Positions 21,700-32,744 of a stretch of DNA of 64,000 nt are shown in pieces (positions within the stretch are counted from its first letter, which is position 1; each line of letters starts with the position of its first letter). Under the pieces are notes generated by a model. The model was given only the letters and a program-made list of their open reading frames with translations. It had not been told where the DNA came from and ran no database searches. Made by a program: the position numbers and the translations under genes. Source of the stretch: Liriodendron chinense (lineage: Eukaryota > Streptophyta > Magnoliopsida > Magnoliales > Magnoliaceae); NCBI GenBank assembly GCA_003013855.2, contig ML058439.1:310001-374000 (forward strand), read 5' to 3'.

Positions 21700-21883
21700 T
21701 CATCCAATTGATGTGATTTTCATAACCCATTTTATGTTTGCTAAAACTAGTAAACACCCCGACACAATCAATTGGACCATGCAAGTGTGCTACTGCAGCA
21801 TGGAGTCATTGATGAGAATGGAAAACTTGTTGGCTTTGATTAAAAATTGCAATTATTGAATATAACAAATCATCCCATTGATG
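21700..21883 (+). repeat. Host repeat unit left of the nested insertions
   Basis: TTGATGTGATTTTCATAACCC through GGCTTTGATTAAAAATTG is matched at 53697-54020 on the other side of the nest. The unit ends CCCATTGATG, the next unit starts TGATGTGATT, and the solo LTR lies between them. The locus was therefore a tandem repeat before the LTR inserted. Confidence 0.8.
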
Positions 21884-24394
21884 TGTAACGCCCCAAAATT
21901 TTGGCTCTCATGGAAAGTACGATGGGCCGAGTTTTCGAGTGTTAACTGTTCGCTCACCTCAAGTGTAAGGCTGCAATATAGTAATAATTCTCAGTAAGAC
22001 CGAGATCGATCCATAGGGAAGAGGTAAGCACTTCAAACTATTCTAATAACTGAAATCTAAAAAGATTTGAAAATTAATTTTAAGAACTAAATAGGAAATC
22101 AGGATCCTCTTCTAGTCTTAACCATGTTCAATCTATTGATTCGATTCTTAGCACAACTGGAATCGAATTTCTATCTTTATTCAGCTGGGAGATATAACAA
22201 TCAAGGCACATAAACAATCTGGAATAGATAAGTATTCATTGATTTGGTTCCCTCAATAAAGCTTAGGCCTTGGGCACACTCAATTGTATAGGCCAAGCCT
22301 CTTTCCAATCTAGATGAGATCACAATTATAACTTTCATCAAATCATATCACTAGACTTGACTACAACCATTGATTTGAACTCTAATTAAACCAACTTTAA
22401 TAAGCAAGACCAACTATCTCAAATTCTACATAAGATACATGAATTTTTCATCATAGTTCTAATAGAGATTCCACTATTTTGACTAATTGAGAACTCGAAT
22501 CAAAAGCTTCCATAAATCAATAACCCATAAGCCACTTTGACTAATCTCAGAAATTCAACAAGAACTCATGTACTTGGCACATAAACTCCCTGAATCATCT
22601 AAAACTATCAACTTTATTCAAACCATACTGAAGTGTTCAAACATTAAATCATAATTCAAAATCAAGGTATTAAAGCATGATTAAAAAATAAGAAGATTCA
22701 CCATTCAGCTGTAACTGAGAGTTAATTAAAAGAAAGCATTAAATAAAAACTAGAACTAAAACTATAAGAAGAAGAAGAACTAGTTCTAAGAGGCTACTAG
22801 GTCTAGATTCATTTTCTCTCCACGTTGCTAGATGCCTTAGGAAGAGGGTGGAGGAGTCCTTTTATAGCTTAGAACTACCACCGCATGAGAAGATTTGCGA
22901 AACCGCGTGGCATTATCACACTAGGAGACCCAGACGCTGGATTTATAAATTGAAAAATCCGCAACTAACACTGTCTGTATATGGCCGACCGGTCATGACC
23001 AGTCGGACCCACTTGGTCCTTGGTACAGTAGGATCTGTAGAGGGGCTGATGTGTGGCCGACTGGTCTTGACCGGTTGGACCATCCATTGGGTTGGTTTTC
23101 TTTCATTCTTCCGTTCTTCTCTTCTTTGTCTCTACACTCTACCTCTTCTTTGTCTTTCTTTCTTTGTTCTTCAAAGTGGTTAACAGTGGTCTTTAACATC
23201 AAATTAGTGACATCTCTCTCTCATTCCTATAATCATAAAAACATGTGTTAGATATGTCTTTAGGCTTAGAAATCATGTAATATGCGTGATGATTGGGGTT
23301 AGAATATGCACAATTCATGGCTCAACATTAACCTGAACATGCTAGGGATATATTTACACATATTCATCCTTATTTCCCATATTCATGGCATTCATAGCAC
23401 AATGATGAAAATTTAAAGTCCTTATTCCAAATTTTTCTACTCTAAAGTTCACAAACATAATGTCATAAAATCCATATTAAAGTAACATTCCACTTTCTGT
23501 CTCCATGAGAGACTTATTACATGTTTAAAGGAAAATAAATCTACTCTAAAATATAAACGAGGCATGTTCACGCCATATCGAATTCATCATCCGCCATTTG
23601 CTACCATGAACCTTCATACTCGTCTACATGCATGTCAGGCTCGTCTGCTAGATCATCACCTACTACAATCTGGTTGGTGTTTCAAAACACCGTCTCAAGA
23701 GGGAGTGAGTTGTTAGAGAACAACTCAGTGAGGATTACCCCCTAAGATTAGAACAATAATATCTAAACATAATAAACATACCCAACCAAAACATACATGA
23801 GAAAATTTTATTTAATGTAATGCATGATATACATGCTCTGGCTAAGGCACCCTGACTCAATGAGATGAGAATACACCACTCTTCTTACTAGCCACTTGTT
23901 CTGAGCATGGGACGGGCCTTAGCCACTCTTCCACTGGCTCCCAAAAAACCCAACTAGTGAAACGGGCCTCATGCACACTTTCACTAGATAGCAAGAGAGA
24001 AACGGGCCTCATGCATACTATCTTTAACGCTCGAGGGGCTAACCCATTAAGTTAGGTCCCGTGAATGCATGATTAATTTCACCTTTAATTAAGTAGTTTA
24101 GAATCCAACCAATTAGTGATGTCCACGACCAATGGTCGCTCTTTACCCCATCCCATGATCCATCATAACATAGAATAACTATTTCTAACGGACCCATCAT
24201 AAAGAGTCGTTCACATCCAAATCATGTCACATGGCACCTTAACTTCTCATAGATCCTCGATAGGTAATATCCAAACTTAGATCCTTGGCAATTCTCAAAA
24301 TAATGCTAACATGATTTTATCACCAAAACCTATAATTCAATACAACCCTTACGAGTCAATCCTTCCCAACATATGATTACAACATTCATGGGGC
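21884..24394 (-). mobile_element. Solo LTR, part 1 (its 3' side), continued at 51895-53696
   Basis: The left terminus is TGTAACGCCCC at 21884 and the right terminus GACATTACA at 53696. The 5-bp target duplication TGATG flanks it at 21879-21883 and 53697-53701. Without the nested elements it is about 2.9 kb with no coding content, so it is best read as a solo LTR. Comparison with 1-2008 gives minus orientation. This part is interrupted by family-A copy A1; sequence 23328-24394 has no frame of note. Confidence 0.82.
21947..23327 (-). mobile_element. Family-A LTR-like element, copy A1 (1381 bp)
   Basis: Ends TGTTCGC and CTCAACA (TG..CA). The perfect 5-bp target duplication TTAAC flanks it at 21942-21946 and 23328-23332. 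The conserved left block GTAATAATTCTCAGTAAGACC and right block GGTTAGAATATGCACAATT are shared with A2 and A3. It holds two palindromes of the GACCGGTC type centred near 22995 and 23067, 72 bp apart. No coding capacity. Size and ends suggest a solo LTR of an unseen retrotransposon; strand is inferred from a TATA-like box read on the minus strand. Confidence 0.82.
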
Positions 24395-25727
24395 TGTAGA
24401 CACCCCACCTTCGGCTACACTGTTGGTAGAGATAGCTGGATGAATGGAGGACCATACCCTTAAATCCCGTGTCCAAACTCAGCCAAACTCACCCTTGTAA
24501 GCATCAATCCATAGCCCAACTCACCCCTAAACATCAGCCTGAAAAACCCCCCATAAAAAAAACCAGTCAAAAAATCCTAAAAAAGTCAAACTCACTGAGT
24601 CAACCCACTGATTCAAATCATCGAGTCAACCCGCTGAGTTAACCCGTCGAGTCAAATCACCGAGTCAAATCGCCAAGTCAACCTGTCGAGTCAAATCACC
24701 GAGTCAACCCGCTGAGTCGACCCACCTAGTCAACTCACTGAGTCCCAAGCAGCAGCCCCGAGACATGTCCGTACCACGCGTTGGATCCCGAGGAGCGTGC
24801 CCAAAATTATTTACGAGTTCTGCCACTGCCCGCTACTATAAATACCCCCCTCCCCTCCTCATTTCAGCATCCAATCCCTCCGAAGCCATCCAGCCGAGTG
24901 CAATCCGTCTCTCCACCCTTTAGTCCATTCCTCGACCAAGGAGAGCCTGAGTGAGAAGAGTCTAGCCTTGGTCTCGCCCAGCCTGACCACTGGTCCAAGT
25001 CTCCCAAGCCATCCAAGTCTTGATCCAGCCACTCGAAGCCAATCCTTGCGACACCTCCGTCCATCTAGCTACTCTTTTACCAACATCATCTCATTTGCAT
25101 CTAGCATAAGTGCAACATTTACTTTTCTTCCAACCCCCCTACTTCACTACGAGCACTTTAATTATTCAAACACACAGCATGCATCTCGCATAAAGCACCT
25201 GTCAGTTCGAGCGTATGCTCTGGGCTTGCGTGTTAATGGAAACCTGCCCATCAGAAACTCTCACTGTTCAGACCTGCATTCATGCATCATGTCATCTATG
25301 AGAATGCACGAGGATTAAAACGGACTTTCAAGTATTCATTCGATTCTGTGAAGTAGAGATCGTACTTCGGTACGGGCAGTGTGTGGGGTGCTTAACCTCT
25401 TCCCACCCTCTAACTGTGATCCCTTACCTCGAATCTCTGGCCGCAGATCAAAAGGAGTCATTTTAGAGGAAGGAATCTTCGGATCCCCTTCTCTAACGTT
25501 TCTATGGGGTCTAGCCGACTGTAGATTCGAAGTAACTGGCTAGTGGCGACTCTGGTCTTATATAAACTCATCTAAACACATCCAGCTTAACATGACAACC
25601 AAACAAAGCCCTCGAGAGCTAGGCAAGCCAGTGGCACAAACGGTGATTCGCACTCACGCATCTTGTTCTTCTTTTTCCGAAAGGAAAGGGAGAACGTTGT
25701 CGGGACGCGGAATAGCGAGGGTCCACA
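24395..25727 (+). repeat. 5' LTR of the Tat-like element
   Basis: TG...CA bounded, 1333 bp. TATAAATA at 24837-24844 is the likely promoter. Just upstream (24590-24750) lies an array of about a dozen ~13-15-bp units of type TGAGTCAACCCGC, rich in the TGAGTCA word. The same box (50998-51005) and array exist in the 3' LTR. Confidence 0.92.
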
Positions 25728-25730
25728 GAA

Positions 25731-25750
25731 TGGCGACGCCACTGGGGATG
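25731..25750 (+). other. Primer binding site, tRNA-Arg type
   Basis: TGGCGACGCCACTGGGGATG starts 3 bp after the LTR end. It is close to the complement of the 3' end of plant tRNA-Arg(ACG), for which TGGCGACTCCGCTGGGGATC would be perfect. tRNA-Arg priming is known for Ogre/Tat elements. Confidence 0.8.
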
Positions 25751-25992
25751 AATTAGTCCCACTAGTCGTGATCCGACTCGAAAAACGGAATCCCTCCCAT
25801 ACTTGAAAGTCATTAGTCCTCATACAATCTCATCTGCATAGCATTCTACCCAAAACAAAAATAAAAAAATAGAAAATCCTAAAACCCAAAAAAGAATAGA
25901 ATATAGTCCTCACCATTGCGCCTCCTCGGGCTCAACGTGTTTGGAAACAACTTCTCTTCCGCAGCATAATCCGCACTCGGGCTCAGCAAGTC

Positions 25993-28479
25993 ATGTCTGA
26001 CCACGAAGAGGAAACTCACCTCTTCCCCGCTCTTGAAATTACCGAAGTGCAACCTCCAGTGCAACAACCAATTGAGAATACGCCAATCATGCAAGAATTG
26101 GCACAATGAATGAGAGCAATGCAAGAAATGCTCTTGCAATTCATGCAAGCACAAGCTACCGCAGCAGCTAACAATCAGGTTGGCCCAGTTCAACAATCTC
26201 AGCAGCTATGCTGGGTCCCTTCGGCCTCCAGTTCAAATCAAGCACAACCATCGGAGTCTGCCCAAGACTACCGACAACAGCCGTCTCAGCCCTTCGCTAT
26301 GGGGCATCCTCCTCAGTACCTTCCGGAGACGACAAGGCCGCCTCAGAGCACTCTTGTAGCAGGAACTTCCAGTTAGCTTCCAGTCAATCTTACAAACAAC
26401 AGTCTCAGTAGATCTCAGCATGTCCCTGCCAATGGGACCCCTTTTCAATTTCAGCACATCCCCGCCGATGGGATTTCAATTCAATTTTCAGCAACAGGGA
26501 CAGCACTGGCAAATGCCCACAATGGGGGTCAGTGTCAAGCCCACATCAATCAGCAGACAGTGGCGAATACCTAACAAGGGGGTCACTTCCTAGCATCTCA
26601 GCTTCCTACAAACAGGAGCACTTCTCAGTTCCAGTACATCCTCGCCGATGGGATTCCAGTTAATTTCCAGCAATCTTCAATTCTGCAATCTCCAGTTAAT
26701 TTCCAGCAAGTTCCAGTTCAACCTTCAGTACAATCTCCAGTTCAATTACGGTCCTTTCAAGCACAAGTTCATCAGAATCCAGTTCAGTCATCAAATCAAT
26801 TTCAGCAACCCGCGGTTGCTTTTCAACAAGCCCATAGGGTCGAAGACATCGACCACTATGCCGAAGAAGAACGTGCCTTACTCCAAGAGGCACCAGTCGC
26901 TCGAGCAGATCATTCAGGACTGGACGAGTTGCGGGAGCAGTTCCAGATCTTGCAAAATCAGCTTCAACGACAACAAGGAATCGATCTACCTTCGACTAAG
27001 TTTAGAGACTTGTGTCCTTTCCCAGATCCTCAAGTACCTCAAAACTTTGAGGTACCAAAATTCAAAAGATACGATGGCAGCGGTTGTCTTACAACACATC
27101 TCAAGGCCTTCTGTGGAGAGCTGAGTGCAATCTCAGGAAATGAAGGGGCCCTCATTCGTTTGTTTCAAAAATCTCTGAAGGGCGATGCCCTAGATTGGTA
27201 CACCTCATTGGAATGCCACCGCATCAGGACTTGGGAACAACTCTCCCAGGCTTTCGTTCGACAGATTCGCATACAATCTCAACATGGCACCCAGAAGAGC
27301 TGACCTCGCGGCTCTCAGGCAAAGGAGTGATGAAACACTATCAGCTTATGTGGGACGTTGGCGAGCTATGGCAGCCAGAATGAGAACACCTATCGACGAC
27401 GAAGAACAAATCTCCATAATTGTTCATTCAACATATCCTAGCATATCTGGATATCTCATCTCGCATCCATATGCGAATTTCTCACAGTTGATCCGTGCTA
27501 GAGAGCAAGTTGAAGCAGGAATCCAGGCCGGGACGATCTCCTCATGGCCTCATCAAGCCACTCCAGTCAAGAGGAATGGAGTGGAGGGAAGACCCATCGG
27601 ATATGGGAACGGAAACCGCAGCGGTTCTCCTCCCCGCCCGACAGAGGTAAATAACATCAACACCACTGCTCAGGGTAATCAATATGCTCCCTCACAGGGA
27701 CATCAACAGCATCAGTAGAATCAGGTTCAGCACCAACCTCAGAGGTATCAACCATGACCAAATCCTCAACCACAGCCACAACTACCTCGACAACAGCAGC
27801 AGTTCAGAGGGAACGGTCAATACTCATACCAGAATAGGCAGAATTATAAGGAGCTCAGGAAATTCACTCCACTCACTCAACCACTTAGTCAAGTCATGAC
27901 TATGCTGGTACAAAAGCAGCTACTCACTCCGATGACACCCAAGCCTCCTCCAAATCCTCTACCTATAAACTACCGAGAAAATGAGTATTGTGCCTACCAT
28001 CAAGGACGTGGCCACACCACTGATCGATGTTTTACTTTGAAGAATGCCATACAAGATCTAATCGACGACCGAAAGATCGTAATCTCGGTCCCTGGAACTC
28101 CTGCAGCAGCTTCCACCAACATTCTTCAGAATCCTCTGCCTCAACATCCAACGGATCCCAGTTCATCTCGTGGCCCCACCGTCAACAACATAGAAGAAGT
28201 AGAGCGCCTCAATCACTTCTTCTCCCCTATCCAGTCCATTCATGCTTACACTTATGGGCCAACAAATCCTCCTCCGATCATGCAAGGGGCAAGTCCCTTT
28301 CCTCCTTCAGTCCCCGAGCCAGTAGTACTCGAAGGAACACTTCCATATGATGTGCCAGTTGTGCAAGGGGCATCTTACAGCCCTTCATGTTGGGAACCAG
28401 TCATTCTGGAAGGAGCACAATCATACATCGAGCCCACGTACGAACCTGTCATCTTGCAAGGGGCGATTGCTGAAATTGC
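25993..28479 (+). pseudogene. gag of the Tat-like element (broken; continues at 30439)
   Basis: It starts MSDHEEETHLFPALEI at 25993. A Gln-rich N-terminal region of about 300 codons is followed by a capsid-like segment (KFKRYDGSGCLTTHLKAFC, near 27060-27110, then ALDWYTSL). Next come YAYNLNMAPRRADLAALRQ (27265-27320) and a zinc-knuckle variant CAYHQGRGHTTDRC (near 27990-28030, CX2HX4HX4C). Several in-frame stops and one frameshift near 27255-27285 break it. The C-terminal linker repeats EPVILEGA/VVQGA words, continuing after the B1 insertion. B1 inserted between 28479 and 30439; removing it with one ATTGC rejoins the frame as AEIAAQEQYN. Confidence 0.85.
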
Positions 28480-30438
28480 GTCGGGTAGCCTAACACGACA
28501 CCCTACGCATACGCGTGCGGAAGCTTGAGGAGCAACTAGAATTATGGCTGAACCTATAGGAGGGGGGTGAATAGGACCTTTTTCAAAATCTTTTCGCCTA
28601 CTTAACAAATTCAACAAATTATACTACGTAAGCGATCAACACTTCGGCTTCCAAGCCTAAGTGGGTCCAATTAAAAGACTAGTAAAAGATAAGAGCAATC
28701 AGAAACCTAGTCTAAACAACTCATGTGGACTATAGAGGGTGGATCAAGAAAGGCTCAAGTCAACATGAGGAGTGAAAGTACATCTTGTGAGTGTGAATGT
28801 GCCTATCAAGTGCCTAGCATACATTCCTAACTAAGCATTCATAATTAACCAATTAAACTCAATGCATTAAAGAGAAATGTACTCAAGATCAATCACAAAC
28901 ACAAGGATGTATAGTGGTTCGACTACTTGTCTACTCCATTGCCGGTTCAAGTACTCAACCCCTTTGAGCACACCGGCATTCACTGGGGAGTTTAAATCTG
29001 GTTCCTCCCAACCAAGGTGTTTTAACTCGGATCCACCCAACCGGGGAGTTTACAGTTTCCTCCCAACCTACACGTTTGCACCCGTGTTGGTGGCTCCCCC
29101 TTGGAGACTTTGTTTTAGGCCCGACTAACGTGCCAAGGAACGACTGACGTCCCTAGATTTTAGGCCTAACTAATAGGCCAAGGATCGGCTAACGACCCTG
29201 GGGCGAGTTTGTCAAACAAACTCTACACTCAACTCTCACAGGAAATTGAGTGGATGGACTCTTAACAAGACAACCTTACTTATCGGATTGAGCCCCTTGT
29301 TGCGCCGTCTTGGGTTGCTTCTTCTCGCTCTCCCGTGCTTGAATCAGCTCCCCTTGTGCTCCCTCGATCGTTGACGCCGTTGCTTTGCCAAGGCTTCAGC
29401 TCCAAGATCAGCTACCTTGCATGTGATGCTCCATTGGAGATGCCCAAGGTGCTAGGGAATGGTGAAACCTCTACAAATGGTAGAAAATGGGTTTCCTAGA
29501 GGAATGCACCTAAATGGACTCCTAGGTATTGTTTAGACAAAGGATTTAACTATCATCAAGGTGTCTAAACCCTAGGAATCAAGAGGGAACAAGTCCATTC
29601 TCAAGATGCCATTGAATGGCCCAAGCTTGTGATGAAAACACAAGGAGAATGACTTACTTTAGGTTTGGGATAGAGCCTCTAATGATCTTTAGCAATGGTG
29701 GCTTCTATCTTCTCAAAATTCCCTCTCTTAGCTAAAAAAACGAATCCCCCTCTTAAATAGATTTTCTTCCAACGGTTAAGAAAACGGGTAGATTCGCGCA
29801 TCTCCGATTGATCGGAAGAAGGTCCGATGGATCGGAGACCTGTCCGATTGATCGGAGAGTCTCTGGAAGATATTCCGATTGATCGGAAATCTATCCAGTG
29901 AAGTCTCTGGAAGATATTCCGATTGATCGGAACACTGTCCGATTGATCGGACGGACCCCTTCCGATGGATCGGAAGACTGTCCGATTGATCGAAAATATG
30001 TCCAGTGGATTTTTAAGGTTGCTGGAAAAATTTCCAATTGATCGGAGCTTCTGTCCGATTGATCGGAGTCCTATTGGAGCCAACGTCCGATTGATCGGAG
30101 ATCAATCGGAAACTGCTGTTTTGAGCTGTTTTGTTTACAGCAGCTTCCACCTCTTTAATTAGTCTAATTTATCATGTTTTTCATGGAGTTCCAAGACTAA
30201 TGATGATGACTAAAGGTATACCTAGGTGGTGCAAGTCATCTAAGAGGTTACGGGATAGGTTTTAGTCAAGGCAAGGCACACCAAGGCATCACATTTACCT
30301 GTTTCTTCTTTCTTGATGCAGCCAGGCCACTTGAGTCTTCGGTCTTCGTCTTCATTAAGCTCAACCGACACTAGACCTACTGACTTAAGTAATTGACAAA
30401 CAAGGTGCACTAGTATGCCACAGAAAAGTGCACTAACA
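28480..30438 (-). mobile_element. Family-B element, copy B1 (1959 bp), inserted in gag
   Basis: Flanked by the perfect 5-bp duplication ATTGC (28475-28479, 30439-30443). One end is CTAACA (TGTTAG on the minus strand), the other GTCGGGTAGCC, next to a GGAGGGGGGTGAATAGGACC block also seen in copies B2 and B3. On the minus strand the order is TGTTAG end, a ~320-bp lead, eleven CCGATnnATCGG-type sites (29804-30098), a TATA-like TCTATTTAAG (near 29755), then a 1.1-kb body. No coding capacity. The class is uncertain: 5-bp duplication and TG start suggest LTR-like integration, but the other end lacks CA. Confidence 0.82.
29804..30112. repeat. Palindrome cassette of B1: eleven CCGATTGATCGG-type sites
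   Basis: Sites begin at 29804, 29824, 29844, 29875, 29919, 29939, 29962, 29982, 30034, 30055 and 30087, most embedded in TCCGATTGATCGGA. A further half-palindrome ATCAATCGGA lies at 30101. Arms CCGAT/ATCGG flank a 2-nt centre (TG or GG). Gaps between starts are 20, 20, 31, 44, 20, 23, 20, 52, 21 and 32 bp. Confidence 0.92.
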
Positions 30439-32080
30439 ATTGCAGCACAGGAACAATACAATCTACAAGGGAGGAACCACACTCGTCAGCAGCAAGAGCC
30501 CATTGTTTTGGAAGGAGCTCCTCCAGTTGAGCCAGTCATATTGCAAGGGGCAAATCCTGGAGGCGTGTCAATCACACTACGACAGTTGGGACAAACAGAG
30601 AAACCCCTTACCATATCAAAAGGACCGGTATTCATTCCATGGGAACCTCCTGCTCCAGAAACGGTGAAGCCAGGACCGCGACCTTATGTGATCTATGAAG
30701 ACAAGCCTCGATATTTTTCCTTCAGCACAGGCAACAATGTAGTCCTCAAGGCAAAAGCTCCATACGAGGAAGAACTGATACCCACACCAGCACCGTTGCA
30801 AGAACCTGTGGTCCTAGAAGGTAAAGGTGAGGAAAATTATAAAGAGGTCCTATGGCATTATCCAGAATGTGCGGAAGTGGGAAACATGAATCCCAATGGG
30901 CATTGCATCCGAAGAGATAATCAAAATAGAGGAGATCCCAAAGGCGCTCTCTCAGGCCTCGGCATAAAAAATGAAGCCGCATACGATGTGGCGACTCAGC
31001 TCAAGTCAATCCCTGCTCAAATATCAGTATGGGAGTTACTCTGCACATCTCGCATACACCGAGAAATGTTTGCCAAAACCTTGAGCGATGCTCACGTCTC
31101 CTCCAATACGGCACCAGAGATGATAGCATTGATGATTGGACAACTCCTAGCTCCGAGCGCCATCACCTTCACAGATAATGAGTTGCCACCGGAAGGACGT
31201 GATCATGGGCGATCCCTCAACATAGCCTTACGATACAAAGACCTATGTGTCCCGCTGGTCCTTATCGATAATGGCTCAAGCTTAAACGTCTGCCCACTCA
31301 AGACTGCGGAACGTCTGGGAATCAGTCCTTCTTCATTTCGACCCTAGCACCATATGCGTCGGAGCATTCGACAACACCCGCCTATCAGTGGAAGGGGAGG
31401 TCGACATAGCGATACAGATAGGTCCGAAAATCTCCACTATCACATTCCAAATCCTGGATATATCAGCCTCTTTCAACATGTTGCTCGGACGACCTTTGCT
31501 GCACAAGGTGGGGGCTGTGCCATCAACCCTGCATCAACGAGTGAAATACACCTGTGGAAGTCAAGTGATCTCTATCCATGCAGAGAAGGAGCTCATCATT
31601 CCTTCCAATACTGTTGACAATGAACCAGACATCCCGGTCATCGATATCCAGCACTCTGAAGAAGACGTCCCGTTTCATAGTTTTGAATTCGAGACTATGA
31701 ACTCTATCGCCAATCCGGAACCGATAAGGGTGGACCGTGTCTTTTCACCAGCAGAACGTCTGAGCCTCAAATACCGAATGAAGAATCATTTCAAGACTAG
31801 AAAGATATTACTGGTATATAACCAATGCAAATGGGGACTTGGATACAGGGCAATCTTCATGGACAAAAGAAGGAAGAAATTTTCGTGCTCACCCATCCAA
31901 TTCGTCCAACCAGGAGAACCTTACAAAGATCCAGGAGGGAATCAACCGACTGCACTACACAAAGGCCTCCCGATGAGCCTAGCTTGGGCCACGTGGCCCC
32001 CCATTCGATGGGATCAGATTCTCGAATCGTCTAAGCCTCCAGAAGAAGAAGAAAGGGATGAAGATGAAGAAGAGAGTTAA
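30439..32080 (+). pseudogene. gag C-terminus and aspartic protease of the Tat-like element
   Basis: It resumes IAAQEQYNLQGRNH and keeps the EPIVLEGAPP/EPVILQGAN linker repeats. The protease active-site region is VLIDNGSSLNVCP (DNG at 31267-31275), a Tat-type variant of the D-S/T-G triad. A frameshift at about 31347-31350 separates it from the downstream protease half (ILDISASFNMLLGRPLLHK, near 31455-31510). The frame then runs to 32080 and ends in an acidic tail (EEEERDEDEEES). Confidence 0.82.
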
Positions 32081-32117
32081 ATACAGCAGCTTTAGGACCA
32101 GGATATTCTGATACCTG

Positions 32118-32330
32118 CTCCCAACCAGGGGCACAACCTGCCCACTTCAGCATCAATTAATCAGGGGCACAACCTGCCCGCTTCAATTCCAGCCAACCAA
32201 AGGCACAACTTGCCCACTTCAGCATCAATCAACTAAGGGCACAACCTGCCCACTTCAATTCCAGCCAACCAAGGGCACAACTTGCCCATCTCAGCATCAA
32301 TCAGCAAAGGGCACGACCCACCCATCTCTG
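32118..32330 (+). repeat. Minisatellite between protease and RT
   Basis: Six imperfect units of about 35-38 bp built on GGGCACAACCTGCCCACTTC alternate the tails AGCATCAATCAA and AATTCCAGCCAACC. It is probably an in-frame linker that expanded; stops now interrupt it. Confidence 0.85.
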
Positions 32331-32744
32331 CAGAATTAACATCACCAATCGTCAGCCAGGGGCAGAAGCAGCCCATCCATTGGACCAAGAAAGGGAAAAT
32401 GGCCAGCCCTGGATTGGTCTGATGTCCAGATTCTGAATTTGTATCTCGCTGTGGAACCAGACGAACTGTAGTGCGAGGTAAGTGATCCAGGAGGGACTGA
32501 GTACGACTCAGATCTCGAACCCAACCAGCGGGAAATTATGGTCATTGGGCCAGACTGTGATTCTTCGCCCGAATCATCAACCCCCACCTCTTCAGGGGAG
32601 GAAGTGTGGGGTCTTGAATGGTCATCTGTTCCCCTAACTTCTGAATCAGCCAGAGAGTCATTTAAGGGCTCTGGCTTCCAAAAAAATGCTTGTTTAAGCA
32701 GCGATCGGAACTTTGGAACAAGCTAGGATCAATCATGGTCTGCA

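Noticed and set aside
21884..21910. TGTAACGCCCC as the start of a full retrotransposon lying between 21.9 and 24.4 kb
   Set aside because: The matching far end with the same TGATG duplication is at 53696 and no internal coding region of its own remains, so a solo LTR is the simpler reading.
28474..30443. 6-bp target duplication AATTGC for B1
   Set aside because: Other B copies begin TGTTAG, so the shared A belongs to the element and the duplication is the 5-bp ATTGC.
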